Positions 50,501 through 59,367 are shown, numbered from the stretch's first letter. The stretch is DNA of 64,000 nucleotides from Saccharofermentans sp. (GCA_024403675.1 JAKSRH010000007.1:1-64000), one strand, 5' to 3'. Notes: a model not told the origin generated them from the letters alone. Numbers and translations: made by a program.

Positions 50501-52051
50501 CAGCTTATCTATGACCTTAAGAACGCTAACAAGAACGCACGTATCTCTGTTAAGCTCGTATCTGAGGCAGGTGTAGGTACAGTCGCTGCAGGTGTTGCCA
50601 AGGCTGGTGCTCAGGTAGTACTTATCTCTGGTTACGACGGAGGTACAGGTGCTGCTCCATTAAGCTCCATCCACAACGCAGGTCTCCCATGGGAGTTAGG
50701 TCTTGCTGAGACACATCAGACACTCATTTCTAACGGACTTCGTCAGAGAGTAGTAATCGAGACAGACGGTAAGCTCATGAGCGGACGTGACGTAGCTATC
50801 GCAGCTATCCTCGGTGCAGAGGAGTTCGGCTTCGCTACAGCACCACTCGTAACTCTCGGATGCGTAATGATGAGAGTATGTAACCTTGATACATGTCCAA
50901 TGGGTGTTGCTACTCAGAACCCTGAGCTTAGAAAGAAGTTCATCGGTAAGCCTGAGTATGTTGAGAACTTCATGATCTTCGTAGCTAGAGAGCTCCGTGA
51001 GTACATGGCTAAGCTCGGTGTAAGAACAATCGATGAGCTCGTTGGTAGAACAGACCTCCTTAAGAAGAAGGACGGACTTACAGGTAATGCTTCCAAGGTT
51101 GATCTTTCTAACATCCTTGCAAAGACACCTGATACAGACTGCACATTCTCCGCTGAGCACATCTACGATTTCCAGCTCGAGACAACTAAGGACGAGGCAG
51201 TTCTTCTTAAGGATAAGAAGATTCTTAAGGCTATCGCTGAGGGTACAAAGGCTACAGCTAATGTTGAGATCGTTAATATCGACAGAACATTCGGTACACT
51301 TCTCGGTGCTGAGATTACACGTAATCATCACGAGGGTCTCCCTGAGGATACAATCACAATTAACTGCGTAGGTGCAGGTGGACAGAGCTTCGGTGCATTT
51401 ATCCCATCTGGTCTTACAATGACAATTACAGGTGATGCTAACGACTACCTCGGTAAGGGCTTGTCAGGTGGTAAGATTGTTGTTAAGGCTCCAGATAACG
51501 CAGGTTACGATGCAGAGGATAATATCATCGCTGGTAACGTTGCACTCTACGGTGCTACATCTGGTGAAGCTTATATCGCTGGTATGGCAGGTGAGAGATT
51601 CTGTGTAAGAAACTCTGGTGCATATGCTGTAGTAGAGGGTGTTGGTGAGCACGGTTGTGAGTACATGACTGGTGGTCGTGCAGTAGTACTCGGACCTACA
51701 GGTAAGAACTTCGCTGCTGGTATGAGTGGTGGTATCGCTTACGTTTACGATGAGCACAACCTCCTTTACAGAAACCTCAATAAGGAAATGGTTCTTATGG
51801 AGAAGGTAGAGAACAAGACAGACATCGAGGAACTTAAGACAATGCTCGAAAAGCATGTTCAGTACACAGGTTCCCAGAAGGCTTCCAAGATTCTCGAGAA
51901 CTATACAGAGAACCTTTCCAAGTTCAAGAAGATTATCCCTGAGGATTACAAGAGACTGATCGCATATACAGGTCAGTTTGAAGAGCAGGGTATGAGCCGC
52001 GAGGATGCTCAGATTGAAGCATTCTATGCATGTACAGGAAGCAAGAACTAA
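47501..52051 (+). CDS. gltB: Glutamate synthase (GOGAT), large subunit
   Basis: The 1516-residue protein has the four standard parts. First is an N-terminal glutaminase whose nucleophile Cys23 follows a 22-residue propeptide (EHDNCGIGAVV). Then come a central domain, an FMN-binding synthase domain with GEGGHLPAKK and VSEAGVGTVAAGVAKA and an Fe-S cysteine cluster (CNLDTCPMGVATQ), and last a beta-helix GXGXG domain. It makes two glutamate from glutamine and 2-oxoglutarate. The start at 47501 follows AAGGAGGAG. gltD follows after 14 bp. Confidence 0.97.
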   Translation: MENQFEMSKNQGLYSPQFEHDNCGIGAVVNIKGKKSHQIVDDALKIVENLEHRAGKDAEGKTGDGVGILTQIPHKFFKSVCKKEGIAIGGERQYAVGMFFFPQNELKRAQAKKMFEVIVAKEGLKFLGWRQVTTYPNVLGQKAIDNMPSIWQGFVERPNWAEKDLDFDRKLYIIRRVFEQSSNKTYVPSLSCRTIVYKGMFLVDQLRTFFADLQDKNYESAIAMVHSRFSTNTNPSWERAHPNRMLVHNGEINTIKGNADKMLAREETMHTDAFSAEDMTKILPVISSSGSDSAMLDNTLEFLLMSGMELPLAASILIPEPWAHNDTISQEGRDFYQYYATMMEPWDGPASILYSDGDVMGAILDRNGLRPSRYYVTDDNRLILSSEVGVLDIDEAHILKKERLHPGKMLLVDTKEGRIISDDELKARYANKEPYGEWLDSNLMTLKDVKIPNHKTPTYETPELMRLLKSFGYSYEEYMEEIEHMALTGSELIGAMGIDTPLAVLSKEHQPLFNYFKQLFAQVTNPPIDAVREKIVTSTTVYVGKNGNLLDEKAENCHVIKIENPILTDTDLMKIASLNKPGFKVAKVSILYYKSTPIDTVLEHLFVEVDKAYSDGATILILSDRGVDENHVAIPSLLAVAAVHKHLVQTKRCTAMSLILESGEPRAVHHFATLLGFGASAINPYLAHASIAKLIKNDILDKDYYAAVNDYDKAVISGIVKIASKMGISTIQSYQGSKMFEAIGISKSVIDKYFTGVVSPVDGITLEDIAEASDKQHSKAFDPLGLATEMAIPSAGRHKMRSQGELHRYNPRTIHMLQKSTRDGNYDEFKQYTSMVDAEETGYLRSLMDFNYPEAGIPLDEVENEMDIVKRFKTGAMSYGSISGEAHEALAIAMNHLQGKSNSGEGGESDERLESAGTDHDRSSAIKQVASGRFGVTSRYLGSAKEIQIKMAQGAKPGEGGHLPAKKVYPWIAKTRHSTPGVSLISPPPHHDIYSIEDLAQLIYDLKNANKNARISVKLVSEAGVGTVAAGVAKAGAQVVLISGYDGGTGAAPLSSIHNAGLPWELGLAETHQTLISNGLRQRVVIETDGKLMSGRDVAIAAILGAEEFGFATAPLVTLGCVMMRVCNLDTCPMGVATQNPELRKKFIGKPEYVENFMIFVARELREYMAKLGVRTIDELVGRTDLLKKKDGLTGNASKVDLSNILAKTPDTDCTFSAEHIYDFQLETTKDEAVLLKDKKILKAIAEGTKATANVEIVNIDRTFGTLLGAEITRNHHEGLPEDTITINCVGAGGQSFGAFIPSGLTMTITGDANDYLGKGLSGGKIVVKAPDNAGYDAEDNIIAGNVALYGATSGEAYIAGMAGERFCVRNSGAYAVVEGVGEHGCEYMTGGRAVVLGPTGKNFAAGMSGGIAYVYDEHNLLYRNLNKEMVLMEKVENKTDIEELKTMLEKHVQYTGSQKASKILENYTENLSKFKKIIPEDYKRLIAYTGQFEEQGMSREDAQIEAFYACTGSKN

Positions 52052-52065
52052 GGAGGTAACTAACC

Positions 52066-53574
52066 ATGGGAAAAGCAACAGGTTTTATTGAATATGAGCG
52101 TCGTGATGGCGCAGTAGTACCTCCTAGTGAGCGTATGAAGAATTTTGATGAGTTCCACAAGAGCCTTACTCTTGAGGAACAGCAGAAGCAGGGTGCACGC
52201 TGCATGGCATGCGGTGTTCCATTTTGTCAGGCAGGTACAATGATTGGAGGTATGGCTTCTGGCTGTCCTCTCCATAACCTCGTACCTGAGACAAACGAGC
52301 TTGTTTACAGAGGTAACTGGGAGCAGGCTTACTACAGACTTAGTATCACACACGGACTTCCTGAGTTTACTTCAAGAGTATGTCCTGCACTTTGTGAGAA
52401 CGCATGTACTTGCGGACTTAATACAGAGCCAGTTTCAACAAAAGAGAATGAGCGCGCTATTATCGAGTACGCTTATGATCACGGCCTTGTAAAGGAAGAA
52501 GAGCCAGCAGTTAGAACAGGCAAGAAGATTGCTATTATCGGTTCTGGTCCTTCCGGACTTTCTGCTGCACAGCTTCTTAACAGAAGAGGACACAGTGTAA
52601 CAGTATATGAGCGTAACGACCGTGTAGGTGGACTTCTCAGATACGGTATCCCTAACATGAAGCTTGATAAGAGAGTTATCGACCGTCGTGTTAACCTCAT
52701 GAAGAAGGCTGGCATTCAGTTCGTAGTTAACTGCAATGTTGGTGTAGATATTACAGGTGAGGAACTCCTCGCTAAATACGACCGCGTTATCCTTTGCTGT
52801 GGTGCTTCTAATCCACGTGATCTTAACGCACCTGGTCGTGATGCTAAGGGTATTTATTTCGCAGTAGATTATCTTAAGGAAGTATCCAAGAAGCTTATGG
52901 ATCTCGGATACGATGCAGAAGAGCTTATGGAGTCCACAGACTTCAGCTTCAAGTCCTTAAAGGGTAAGAAGGTAATCGTAGTAGGTGGTGGTGATACAGG
53001 TAATGACTGTGTTGGTACATCAATCCGTCTTGGTGCTTCTTCTGTAACACAGCTCGAGATGATGCCAAAGCCATCTGAGACAAGACTTCCATCTAACCCA
53101 TGGCCAGAATGGCCACGTATCCTTAAGACTGACTACGGTCAGGAAGAGGCTATCGTGCTTTCTGGTTCTGATCCACGTATCTATCAGACAACAATTACTG
53201 AGTTCATTAAGGACAAGAAGGGCCATCTTAAGGCAGTTAAGATTGTATCCCTCGAGCCTAAGAAGGATCCTAAGACAGGTCGTATGAATATGGTTCCTGT
53301 AGAGGGTACTGAAAAGGAACTTAAGGCAGACATGGTTCTTATTGCTGCAGGATTTTTGGGTTCTGAAAGTTATGTTCGTGATACTTTCGGTGTAGAATGT
53401 AATGCAAGAACTAATGTAGCAACAGCTGATGGTTCTTACGAGACAACAAAGGACAGAGTATTTACAGCAGGTGATATGCACAGAGGACAGTCTCTTGTAG
53501 TATGGGCCATCGCGGAGGGCCGTCAGGTAGCTAAGGCAGTTGATGAGTCTCTCATGGGTTACTCTAACCTTTGA
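52066..53574 (+). CDS. gltD: Glutamate synthase, small (FAD/Fe-S) subunit
   Basis: The 502-residue protein begins MGKATGFIEYERRDGA. It has the N-terminal [4Fe-4S] cysteines (CMACGVPFCQ, GCPLHN, CPALCENAC), an FAD-binding GSGPSGLSAAQ and an NAD(P)H-binding GGGDTGNDC. It passes electrons from NAD(P)H to GltB. ATG follows AAGGAGG, 14 bp after gltB. glnA follows by 42 bp. Confidence 0.97.
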   Translation: MGKATGFIEYERRDGAVVPPSERMKNFDEFHKSLTLEEQQKQGARCMACGVPFCQAGTMIGGMASGCPLHNLVPETNELVYRGNWEQAYYRLSITHGLPEFTSRVCPALCENACTCGLNTEPVSTKENERAIIEYAYDHGLVKEEEPAVRTGKKIAIIGSGPSGLSAAQLLNRRGHSVTVYERNDRVGGLLRYGIPNMKLDKRVIDRRVNLMKKAGIQFVVNCNVGVDITGEELLAKYDRVILCCGASNPRDLNAPGRDAKGIYFAVDYLKEVSKKLMDLGYDAEELMESTDFSFKSLKGKKVIVVGGGDTGNDCVGTSIRLGASSVTQLEMMPKPSETRLPSNPWPEWPRILKTDYGQEEAIVLSGSDPRIYQTTITEFIKDKKGHLKAVKIVSLEPKKDPKTGRMNMVPVEGTEKELKADMVLIAAGFLGSESYVRDTFGVECNARTNVATADGSYETTKDRVFTAGDMHRGQSLVVWAIAEGRQVAKAVDESLMGYSNL

Positions 53575-53616
53575 TTAGTGTGAATATGTGAATATATGGA
53601 ATCCGGAGGAAAAACG

Positions 53617-54906
53617 ATGACACAAGATGAGATTTTTGATTTGATTGACGCAGAGGGAGTGGAGTTTATACGGCTTCAGTTTACAGATGTTTTTGGAAGA
53701 CTTAAGAACATCGCTGTAACTCCTTCACAGATGGAAAAGGTGTTTCTTAACAGATACTCTTTCGAGGGTTCTGCTGTATTTGGTGAGAGATATTACTCAG
53801 AGGAAAAGTTATATCTCTTCCCAGATTTAAATACTTTCATGATTCTTCCATGGAGACCACAGCAGGGTAAGGTAGCAAAGATTGTTTGCGATATCTGCTA
53901 CGAGGACGGAATGCCTTTCGAGTGCGATTCACGTTATATTCTTCAGAAGGCACTTAAGAAGGCTGCTTCTAAGGGATATGAAGTATGTGTTGACCCTGAG
54001 TGCGAGTTCTTCCTCTTCCACACAGATGAGAATGGACTTCCAACAACAACAACTCACGAGATGGCAGGCTATATGGATGTAGGTCCTGTAGATTTCGGTG
54101 AGAATGCCAGAAGAGATATTGTGCTTATGTTAGAGGAGATGGGATTTGATATTGAGTCTTCTCACCATGAGCATGCGCCTGCTCAGCATGAGATTAACTT
54201 TAAGGAGGCTGAGGCTCTTAAGGCTGCTGATAACATTCAGACATTTAGATTTGCAGTAAGATCCATCGCCAAGAGATTTGGTCTTTATGCGACATTTATG
54301 CCAAAGCCAGTAAATGGTGTGGCAGGTTCTGGTATGCACACAAATATCAGAATCAAGAAAAATGGTAAGAATATTTTCAGAAGTGATGATGAACTTACAA
54401 CTCAGGAAGGACTTAACTTTATTGGTGGAATCTTAGCTCACAGCAAAGCTCTTGTAGCACTTGCTAATCCAATAGTTAATTCCTATAAGAGACTTATTAA
54501 TGGTTATAACGCACCAAGCATTATTGCATGGGGCGATAAGGGTGAGAAGACACTCGTAAAAGTTAATAAGAAACTTCACGATACTAAGATTGAACTTAGA
54601 TTCCCAGATGGTTCATGTAACCCATACCTCATGCTTGCTACATGTATCGAAGCAGGTATTGATGGTATCGAGAAGGGCCTTATGCCAGGTGATAAGTTTG
54701 AGCGTAATGATTCTATTGATAAGTACGATAAGCTTCCAGAAAATCTCAAGGATGCAATTTGTTGCCTTAATGCAGATTCATTTGTTAAGGAGACACTTGG
54801 TGCTGAGTTTACATCAATCTTCTCTGAGATTAAAACAAATGAGTGGAATGATTACATGATGGAAGTTTCTGAATGGGAACTTAGAAGATATTTGACAAAG
54901 ATCTAA
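53617..54906 (+). CDS. glnA: Glutamine synthetase type I
   Basis: The 429-residue protein begins MTQDEIFDLIDAEGVEFIRL. It has the GSI metal and substrate motifs: SSHHEHAPAQHEINF, a GSGMHTN segment, YNAPSIIAWG and RFPDGSCNPYLM. The short length and lack of an adenylylation-type Tyr loop fit the Firmicutes GSI-alpha form, which is controlled by feedback and not by AMP attachment. The start at 53617 follows GGAGG. The cell thus has both GSI in the glt operon and GSIII (38132-40228) with its own leader. The ANTAR gene follows after 13 bp. Confidence 0.95.
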   Translation: MTQDEIFDLIDAEGVEFIRLQFTDVFGRLKNIAVTPSQMEKVFLNRYSFEGSAVFGERYYSEEKLYLFPDLNTFMILPWRPQQGKVAKIVCDICYEDGMPFECDSRYILQKALKKAASKGYEVCVDPECEFFLFHTDENGLPTTTTHEMAGYMDVGPVDFGENARRDIVLMLEEMGFDIESSHHEHAPAQHEINFKEAEALKAADNIQTFRFAVRSIAKRFGLYATFMPKPVNGVAGSGMHTNIRIKKNGKNIFRSDDELTTQEGLNFIGGILAHSKALVALANPIVNSYKRLINGYNAPSIIAWGDKGEKTLVKVNKKLHDTKIELRFPDGSCNPYLMLATCIEAGIDGIEKGLMPGDKFERNDSIDKYDKLPENLKDAICCLNADSFVKETLGAEFTSIFSEIKTNEWNDYMMEVSEWELRRYLTKI

Positions 54907-54919
54907 CGAGGGAGGCACC

Positions 54920-55456
54920 ATGGGCAATATCGTTGTAGTAATGCCCAGACAGGATGACGCCAATCGAGTAGGAGATATCATCAAACGAAGTGATATTTGG
55001 GAAGAAGTAATTGTTTGCTCTACAGGCGCTGATGTACTTCGAGTAGCAGTCGAACAGGACATAAGTGTTGTAATCGGCACAAAGAAGTATAAAGACATGG
55101 GATATGAAGAAATGGTAGGTTACTTGCCAGCCGGTGTCAAAATGCTGCTTCTTACCAAGGATGCTTCTCTGGTTCCATTCACAGACCTGGTAGTTAAGGT
55201 CATGATGCCATTTAGTAGTCTTGACCTTATAAGTACCCTTAGAATGATGCTTCCATCCGTAGCAGGGATGCGTAAACGTAAACCGGCTAAAAGGTCGGAA
55301 GCAGACCAGAAAATTATTGATGATGCCAAGAAACTTCTTATGGAGCGTAATGGCATGACTGAGCCAGAAGCTTTCAGATTTATTCAGAAAGCTAGCATGG
55401 ATACAAGAAGAACCATGCTGGAGTCGGCTCAGATGATACTTGTTACAGATGGCTAA
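54920..55456 (+). CDS. nitR: NitR-like ANTAR-domain transcription antiterminator
   Basis: The 178-residue protein starts with a degenerate receiver-like domain (NIVVVMPRQDDANRVGDI, lacking a clear phospho-Asp). It has a short basic linker (RKRKPAKRSEAD) and a C-terminal ANTAR domain of about 55 residues (KKLLMERNGMTEPEAFRF, IQKASMDTRRTMLESA). ANTAR proteins bind hairpins in nascent RNA and stop terminators forming. NitR next to glnA and gltAB in clostridia controls those genes. Here it sits 13 bp after glnA. The leader terminators before carA, glnN, amt and pyrG are candidate targets, but their loops do not clearly match the known hexaloop consensus. Confidence 0.85.
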   Translation: MGNIVVVMPRQDDANRVGDIIKRSDIWEEVIVCSTGADVLRVAVEQDISVVIGTKKYKDMGYEEMVGYLPAGVKMLLLTKDASLVPFTDLVVKVMMPFSSLDLISTLRMMLPSVAGMRKRKPAKRSEADQKIIDDAKKLLMERNGMTEPEAFRFIQKASMDTRRTMLESAQMILVTDG

Positions 55457-55484
55457 TAAAGTCTGGTGCACGTTAGGAGAGTAT

Positions 55485-56348
55485 ATGAAGATAAAATTCG
55501 ACAAAATGGAAGGTTGTGGAAACGACTATATATATATAGACGGCAGCCAGTGTGAACTGGAGCCTTCAATGAAGCCTGACTTTGTACGTAAGGCAAGTGA
55601 CAGACATTTTGGAATTGGATCTGACGGAGTTATTTTTATTATTCCATCTGAGATTGCTGACTTCGAGATGGAGATGTGGAATAGCGATGGTACTCGTGCT
55701 GAGATGTGCGGTAACGGCATCCGCTGTGTAGCAAAATTTGTATTTGATCATAAAATGGTATCTGACGCATGTGCCAAGTCTCATGAGGTAGATATCGAGA
55801 GCATGGGCAAAATTAAGCATATTAAGGTTTTCTGTAATGAGGAAACAGGTGAGGTAGAACTTGCAGAAGTTGATATGGGTGAGCCAATCCTCGAGCCTGA
55901 ACTTATTCCTGTTACAGCAGCCTCTGGTCCTGTGGTAGATGCGCCTATTATTGTAGATGGCAAAGAGTATCATATGACCTGCGTATCCATGGGTAATCCT
56001 CACGCGGTTGTTTTCGAGGATCCTGACACAGTTGGTCTACATGAGGTAGGCCCGAAATTCGAGAACCACGAGTGCTTTCCTAAGCGTACTAACACAGAGT
56101 TTGTGCGAGTAATCGACGAATGCAATGTGCGTATGCGTGTGTGGGAGAGAGGTGCTGGTGAGACACTGGCGTGCGGCACAGGATGTTGTGCTACAGTGGT
56201 AGCATGTGTGCTTAATGGTAAGACTTCTCGTGCAATTGATGTGCACCTTCTCGGAGGTATCGTCAATGTTCGATGGGACGAGGAGACTAACCACGTTATT
56301 ATGACTGGTCCTGCGACTACAGTTTTTGAAGGTAATATTGAATATTAA
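55485..56348 (+). CDS. dapF: Diaminopimelate epimerase
   Basis: The 287-residue protein starts MKIKFDKMEGCGNDYIYID. The two catalytic Cys are in EMCGNGIRCVAKF and LACGTGCCATVVA. It turns LL- into meso-diaminopimelate for lysine and peptidoglycan. The start at 55485 follows AGGAGAG. The frame is open upstream through the nitR end, but no ribosome site supports that. It is 28 bp after nitR, in the same operon. Confidence 0.95.
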   Translation: MKIKFDKMEGCGNDYIYIDGSQCELEPSMKPDFVRKASDRHFGIGSDGVIFIIPSEIADFEMEMWNSDGTRAEMCGNGIRCVAKFVFDHKMVSDACAKSHEVDIESMGKIKHIKVFCNEETGEVELAEVDMGEPILEPELIPVTAASGPVVDAPIIVDGKEYHMTCVSMGNPHAVVFEDPDTVGLHEVGPKFENHECFPKRTNTEFVRVIDECNVRMRVWERGAGETLACGTGCCATVVACVLNGKTSRAIDVHLLGGIVNVRWDEETNHVIMTGPATTVFEGNIEY

Positions 56349-56374
56349 TTTGAATTGAAAGGCGGAAATATAAA

Positions 56375-57595
56375 ATGGTAAAGGTAAACAGCAATTACGG
56401 TAAGCTTCCAGGAAGTTACCTTTTCTCCACAATCGGAAAGAAGGTAAGTGCATATCAGGCAGCTAATCCAGATAAGAAGGTAATTCGACTTGGTATCGGT
56501 GACGTAACACGTCCTCTTACACCATCTATTATCGGTTCTCTTCATGGCGCAGTAGACGAAATGGCTGACGCGGCTACATTTAAGGGCTATGCTCCTGACC
56601 TTGGTTATGACTTCCTTCGTCACGCTATTTGTGAGGGTGATTATAAGTCCCGCGGATGCGACATCAGTGACGACGAGATTTTCGTAAGTGACGGTGCAAA
56701 GTGTGATTCTGGTAATATCCAGGAAATCTTCGGTCTCGATAATAAGATCGCAGTTTGTGATCCAGTTTATCCAGTATATGTTGACTCCAATGTTATGGCT
56801 GGTCGCGGCGGCACATATAACCCAGAGACAGGTATGTTCTCTGACATTATTTACATGCAGTGCCTCGAGGAGAATGGATTTGCTCCACAGCTCCCAACTG
56901 AAGTACCTGACATCATTTATCTTTGTTTCCCTAATAACCCAACTGGCGCTACTATCACAAAGGCAGAACTCCAGAAGTGGGTTGACTATGCTAATGAACA
57001 TGAGTCAGTAATCATTTACGACGCAGCTTATGAAGCATATATCTCTGAGGCTGATGTACCACACTCCATCTATGAGTGTGAAGGTGCACGCACATGTGCT
57101 ATCGAGCTTCATTCTTTCTCTAAGAATGCTGGCTTTACTGGTGTTCGTCTCGGCTATACAGTAATTCCTAAGGATCTCGTTCGTGATGGCGTTGCACTTC
57201 ACGGCCTCTGGGCTCGCCGCCACGGTACAAAGTACAACGGAGCTCCATACATCATCCAGAAGGCTGGAGCTGCTGTTTATACACCAGAGGGACAGGCTGA
57301 GATTCGCGGATTGGTTGATTACTATATGCGTAATGCATCTTATATTTTGAACGGATTGAAGGACGCAGGTTTCTCCGTTTCTGGTGGTGTTAATGCTCCT
57401 TACATTTGGCTCAAGACTCCAGACAAGATGACATCTTGGGACTTCTTCGATTATCTCTTGAATGAGGTGAATATCGTAGGTACACCAGGATCTGGATTTG
57501 GTCCTTCTGGTGAAGGATATTTCCGTTTGACAGCTTTTGGTTCTTATGAGAACACAGTTGAAGCGGTTGATAGATTTAAGAATATTAAGTTGTAA
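56375..57595 (+). CDS. dapL: LL-diaminopimelate aminotransferase
   Basis: The 406-residue PLP enzyme has FPNNPTGATI, YDAAYEAYI and the PLP lysine in HSFSKNAGFTGVRLGY. The N-terminal part (KLPGSYLFSTIGKKVSAY) is typical for DapL. It makes LL-diaminopimelate from tetrahydrodipicolinate with glutamate as donor, in one step. Its presence in the glutamate/glutamine operon fits that use of glutamate. ATG follows AAAGGCGG. It is the last gene before a strong terminator. Confidence 0.96.
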   Translation: MVKVNSNYGKLPGSYLFSTIGKKVSAYQAANPDKKVIRLGIGDVTRPLTPSIIGSLHGAVDEMADAATFKGYAPDLGYDFLRHAICEGDYKSRGCDISDDEIFVSDGAKCDSGNIQEIFGLDNKIAVCDPVYPVYVDSNVMAGRGGTYNPETGMFSDIIYMQCLEENGFAPQLPTEVPDIIYLCFPNNPTGATITKAELQKWVDYANEHESVIIYDAAYEAYISEADVPHSIYECEGARTCAIELHSFSKNAGFTGVRLGYTVIPKDLVRDGVALHGLWARRHGTKYNGAPYIIQKAGAAVYTPEGQAEIRGLVDYYMRNASYILNGLKDAGFSVSGGVNAPYIWLKTPDKMTSWDFFDYLLNEVNIVGTPGSGFGPSGEGYFRLTAFGSYENTVEAVDRFKNIKL

Positions 57596-57625
57596 TTTAT
57601 TGTTTATTGCATCCTGTTTTGTTCG

Positions 57626-57655
57626 AGGCCTCCTTTTTGCAGGAGGCCTTTTTTG
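57626..57655 (+). terminator. Terminator of the pyrG-dapL operon
   Basis: AGGCCTCCT, a six-base loop, AGGAGGCCT, then TTTTT. Confidence 0.92.
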
Positions 57656-57717
57656 CTTGTAGCTTTTCGCGCGTTTGCTTGTATTCGAGTAGCTCTCCCA
57701 CACCCAGCGCTCCGACA

Positions 57718-57760
57718 AAAAATAACCCTATCACTCAGTCAGAAAACTTTGTGATAGGGT
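57718..57760 (-). terminator. Terminator after the barstar-like gene
   Basis: On the minus strand, ACCCTATCAC and GTGATAGGGT arms are followed by TATTTTTTG. Confidence 0.8.
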
Positions 57761-57770
57761 CTTTACATTG

Positions 57771-58058
57771 TTACTTAACAATCAGCAGTGAACTATCAGA
57801 TACTTGATAAAACTCATGAGCAACTCGTTTGAAAATATTAATAATAGAATTACCATATCCGACAAGTTCTTCAGGAAGAGTATCAATTCCAATGATTGTT
57901 ATCTCTGTTCTTTTCTTAATGAAGACTGTAGAAACGCAATCGTATAAAGCATCGAGGTTGCGACCATAATAATCGGGAAGTGGAAGGGAGCTGACGAGAA
58001 TATCCTGGATGCCTTCTTTTGACGTGGCGCCAGCAAAGTTAATTGTAATTCTTTCCAT
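57771..58058 (-). CDS. Barstar-like ribonuclease inhibitor
   Basis: The 95-residue protein has the barstar pattern LPLPDYYGRNLDALYDCV followed by an edge strand (EITIIGIDTLPEE). The region with Tyr, Asn and Asp is the part of barstar that plugs the barnase active site. It has no signal peptide and should stay in the cytoplasm to protect the cell. It starts two bases after the stop of the barnase-like gene. Its ribosome site AGGAGG lies inside that gene. Confidence 0.88.
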   Translation of the reverse strand: MERITINFAGATSKEGIQDILVSSLPLPDYYGRNLDALYDCVSTVFIKKRTEITIIGIDTLPEELVGYGNSIINIFKRVAHEFYQVSDSSLLIVK

Positions 58059-58060
58059 AA

Positions 58061-58714
58061 TTATTCCTCCCCGTAAAGTAAAGTGAATGACTCGTAGTGG
58101 TCAGAAGTATAGTAGATGAGACCGTCGTTGGAGTAGATGATTCTCTTAGGTCCTCGGCTTTTTGCACCAAGTGTATCGATATCGCACTCGTGATAGTCAC
58201 GGCCAGATTTAGTAGGGAGCAAGCCCTCGTAGTTGCCAAAATAGTCTCCGCCGATACACATGCCTGGTGCGTAATCTTCAAGTGATCCACCTTCCCAGCC
58301 GAGTTCACGAGCTTCATTCTTTGTCATGAAGTTGTGTGGCAACTCACCGTAAGTGTAGATGTAAAGAGCAACGTCATCTTTGCTTGTGTAAGTGCCGTCG
58401 ATGTCGATGGCATGCTCGTCATTTAAAGTTTCTACTGGGACAGCTTCTGTTTCAGTTGCCTTTGTTGTGGCTTCTGTGGCCTCTGTTTCTTTTGAAGTCT
58501 CTTTAGAAGTTTCAGCAGAAGTTCCCTCAGAAGTTTCAGCAGGTGCTACTGTGGCTTCTACTGTAACTGTAGTCTCTTCGGAGGCGTCAGCAGTTTCTTC
58601 AGCTTCAACCTCGTCGAGCAATACATCTAATAGCTCGTCGCAGCCTGTGAACATGAGACAAGTGCCAAGGAGCATTGTAATTGTTATAAAAAGTGCAATC
58701 AATTTCTTGTGCAT
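58061..58714 (-). CDS. Barnase-like ribonuclease made as a lipoprotein
   Basis: The 217-residue protein has a lipoprotein signal (LMFTGC at 20-25) and a Thr/Glu/Ala-rich linker of about 75 residues. A barnase domain follows: LPHNFMTKNEARELGW, CIGGDYFGNYEGLLP, RDYHECDIDTLG, RIIYSNDGLIYYTSDHYESF. The catalytic Glu, Arg and His of barnase all have counterparts (ECDID, RIIYS, SDHYE). The cell would carry an active RNase on its outer surface, with the barstar partner guarding the cytoplasm. ATG follows GAGGGAGAG. Family members are usually freely secreted, so lipid anchoring is unusual. Possible roles are competition with neighbours or nutrient use. Confidence 0.88.
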   Translation of the reverse strand: MHKKLIALFITITMLLGTCLMFTGCDELLDVLLDEVEAEETADASEETTVTVEATVAPAETSEGTSAETSKETSKETEATEATTKATETEAVPVETLNDEHAIDIDGTYTSKDDVALYIYTYGELPHNFMTKNEARELGWEGGSLEDYAPGMCIGGDYFGNYEGLLPTKSGRDYHECDIDTLGAKSRGPKRIIYSNDGLIYYTSDHYESFTLLYGEE

Positions 58715-58878
58715 AAGGTTCTCTCCCTCTTGCTTTAATTATGTAGTAATAATAACAGAAAAAAATTTTTTAAAAAATTTTTCGAAAAATAAAACCTAAC
58801 ATAAAACTCCGCCTGTCTTCTTGGTGTAAAGGCTAAGATAGCTAACCAATAGATAAATAAACTGGTCCTGGTTATTAC

Positions 58879-58971
58879 ATGCTTGCAGTGGGGGCGACTT
58901 TGATTATTGTCTTTAGCGTAATTTGGGTAAGACATGATTTGGCTGTAAAAAAGAAACAGGCTGTAGATTAA
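58879..58971 (+). CDS. Possible 30-aa membrane peptide
   Basis: The peptide MLAVGATLIIVFSVIWVRHD ends in KKKQAVD. It is one hydrophobic helix with a basic tail. The stop is directly followed by a terminator, which supports a transcript ending here. No good ribosome site precedes the ATG, so translation is uncertain. The rest of 58715-59015 is AT-rich with no other feature. Confidence 0.4.
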   Translation: MLAVGATLIIVFSVIWVRHDLAVKKKQAVD

Positions 58972-58990
58972 GGGGGATTACCCCCTTTTT
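58972..58990 (+). terminator. Terminator before the trp leader
   Basis: GGGGG-ATTA-CCCCC followed by five T. It insulates the trp operon from upstream transcription. Confidence 0.9.
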
Positions 58991-59015
58991 CTTACTCTAG
59001 AATGATAACAAAATC

Positions 59016-59047
59016 TTGACTTTAGCGCGCAAAAGTGGTTTTATATT
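59016..59047 (+). promoter_or_regulatory. Candidate trp promoter
   Basis: TTGACT (59016-59021) and TATATT (59042-59047). The spacing is long at about 20 bases, so the exact -10 box is uncertain. It lies just before the T-box. Confidence 0.4.
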
Positions 59048-59057
59048 ACCTAGTTAA

Positions 59058-59325
59058 ACCGTTGATGCGGAGATAAAGGTAGTTACGACTTCACAGAGAG
59101 CCTGCGATGATGAGAATCAGGTAAGACACGGATTATCAAATGGACCGCTGAGGGCGCAGTCAAATGTATTAATACAGAGTATTCTGCGACGTAAGGCACA
59201 CGTTAGGAGGCCGGGGTATGGTAGTACCCGCAAGCGCATGAGTAATAGCTCATGAATCAAGGTGGCACCGCGGATTAGTATTCGTCCTTGACAGAAAATA
59301 GTTTCTGTCGGGGCTTTTTTTATTT
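59058..59325 (+). ncRNA. Tryptophan T-box riboswitch
   Basis: The leader has the T-box sequence AAGGTGGCACCGCGG (59259-59273). It is followed by a terminator stem GACAGAAA / TTTCTGTC with a T-run (59284-59321). The specifier codon in stem I is read as UGG at 59141-59143 (AAATGGACC), matching tryptophan. Uncharged tRNA-Trp would bind the specifier and T-box, favour the antiterminator and switch on trpE and the genes behind it. Confidence 0.93.
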
Positions 59326-59367
59326 CTACCAGAATTAAAGGCACCGGCAAACAATTAGGAGGCCAAC

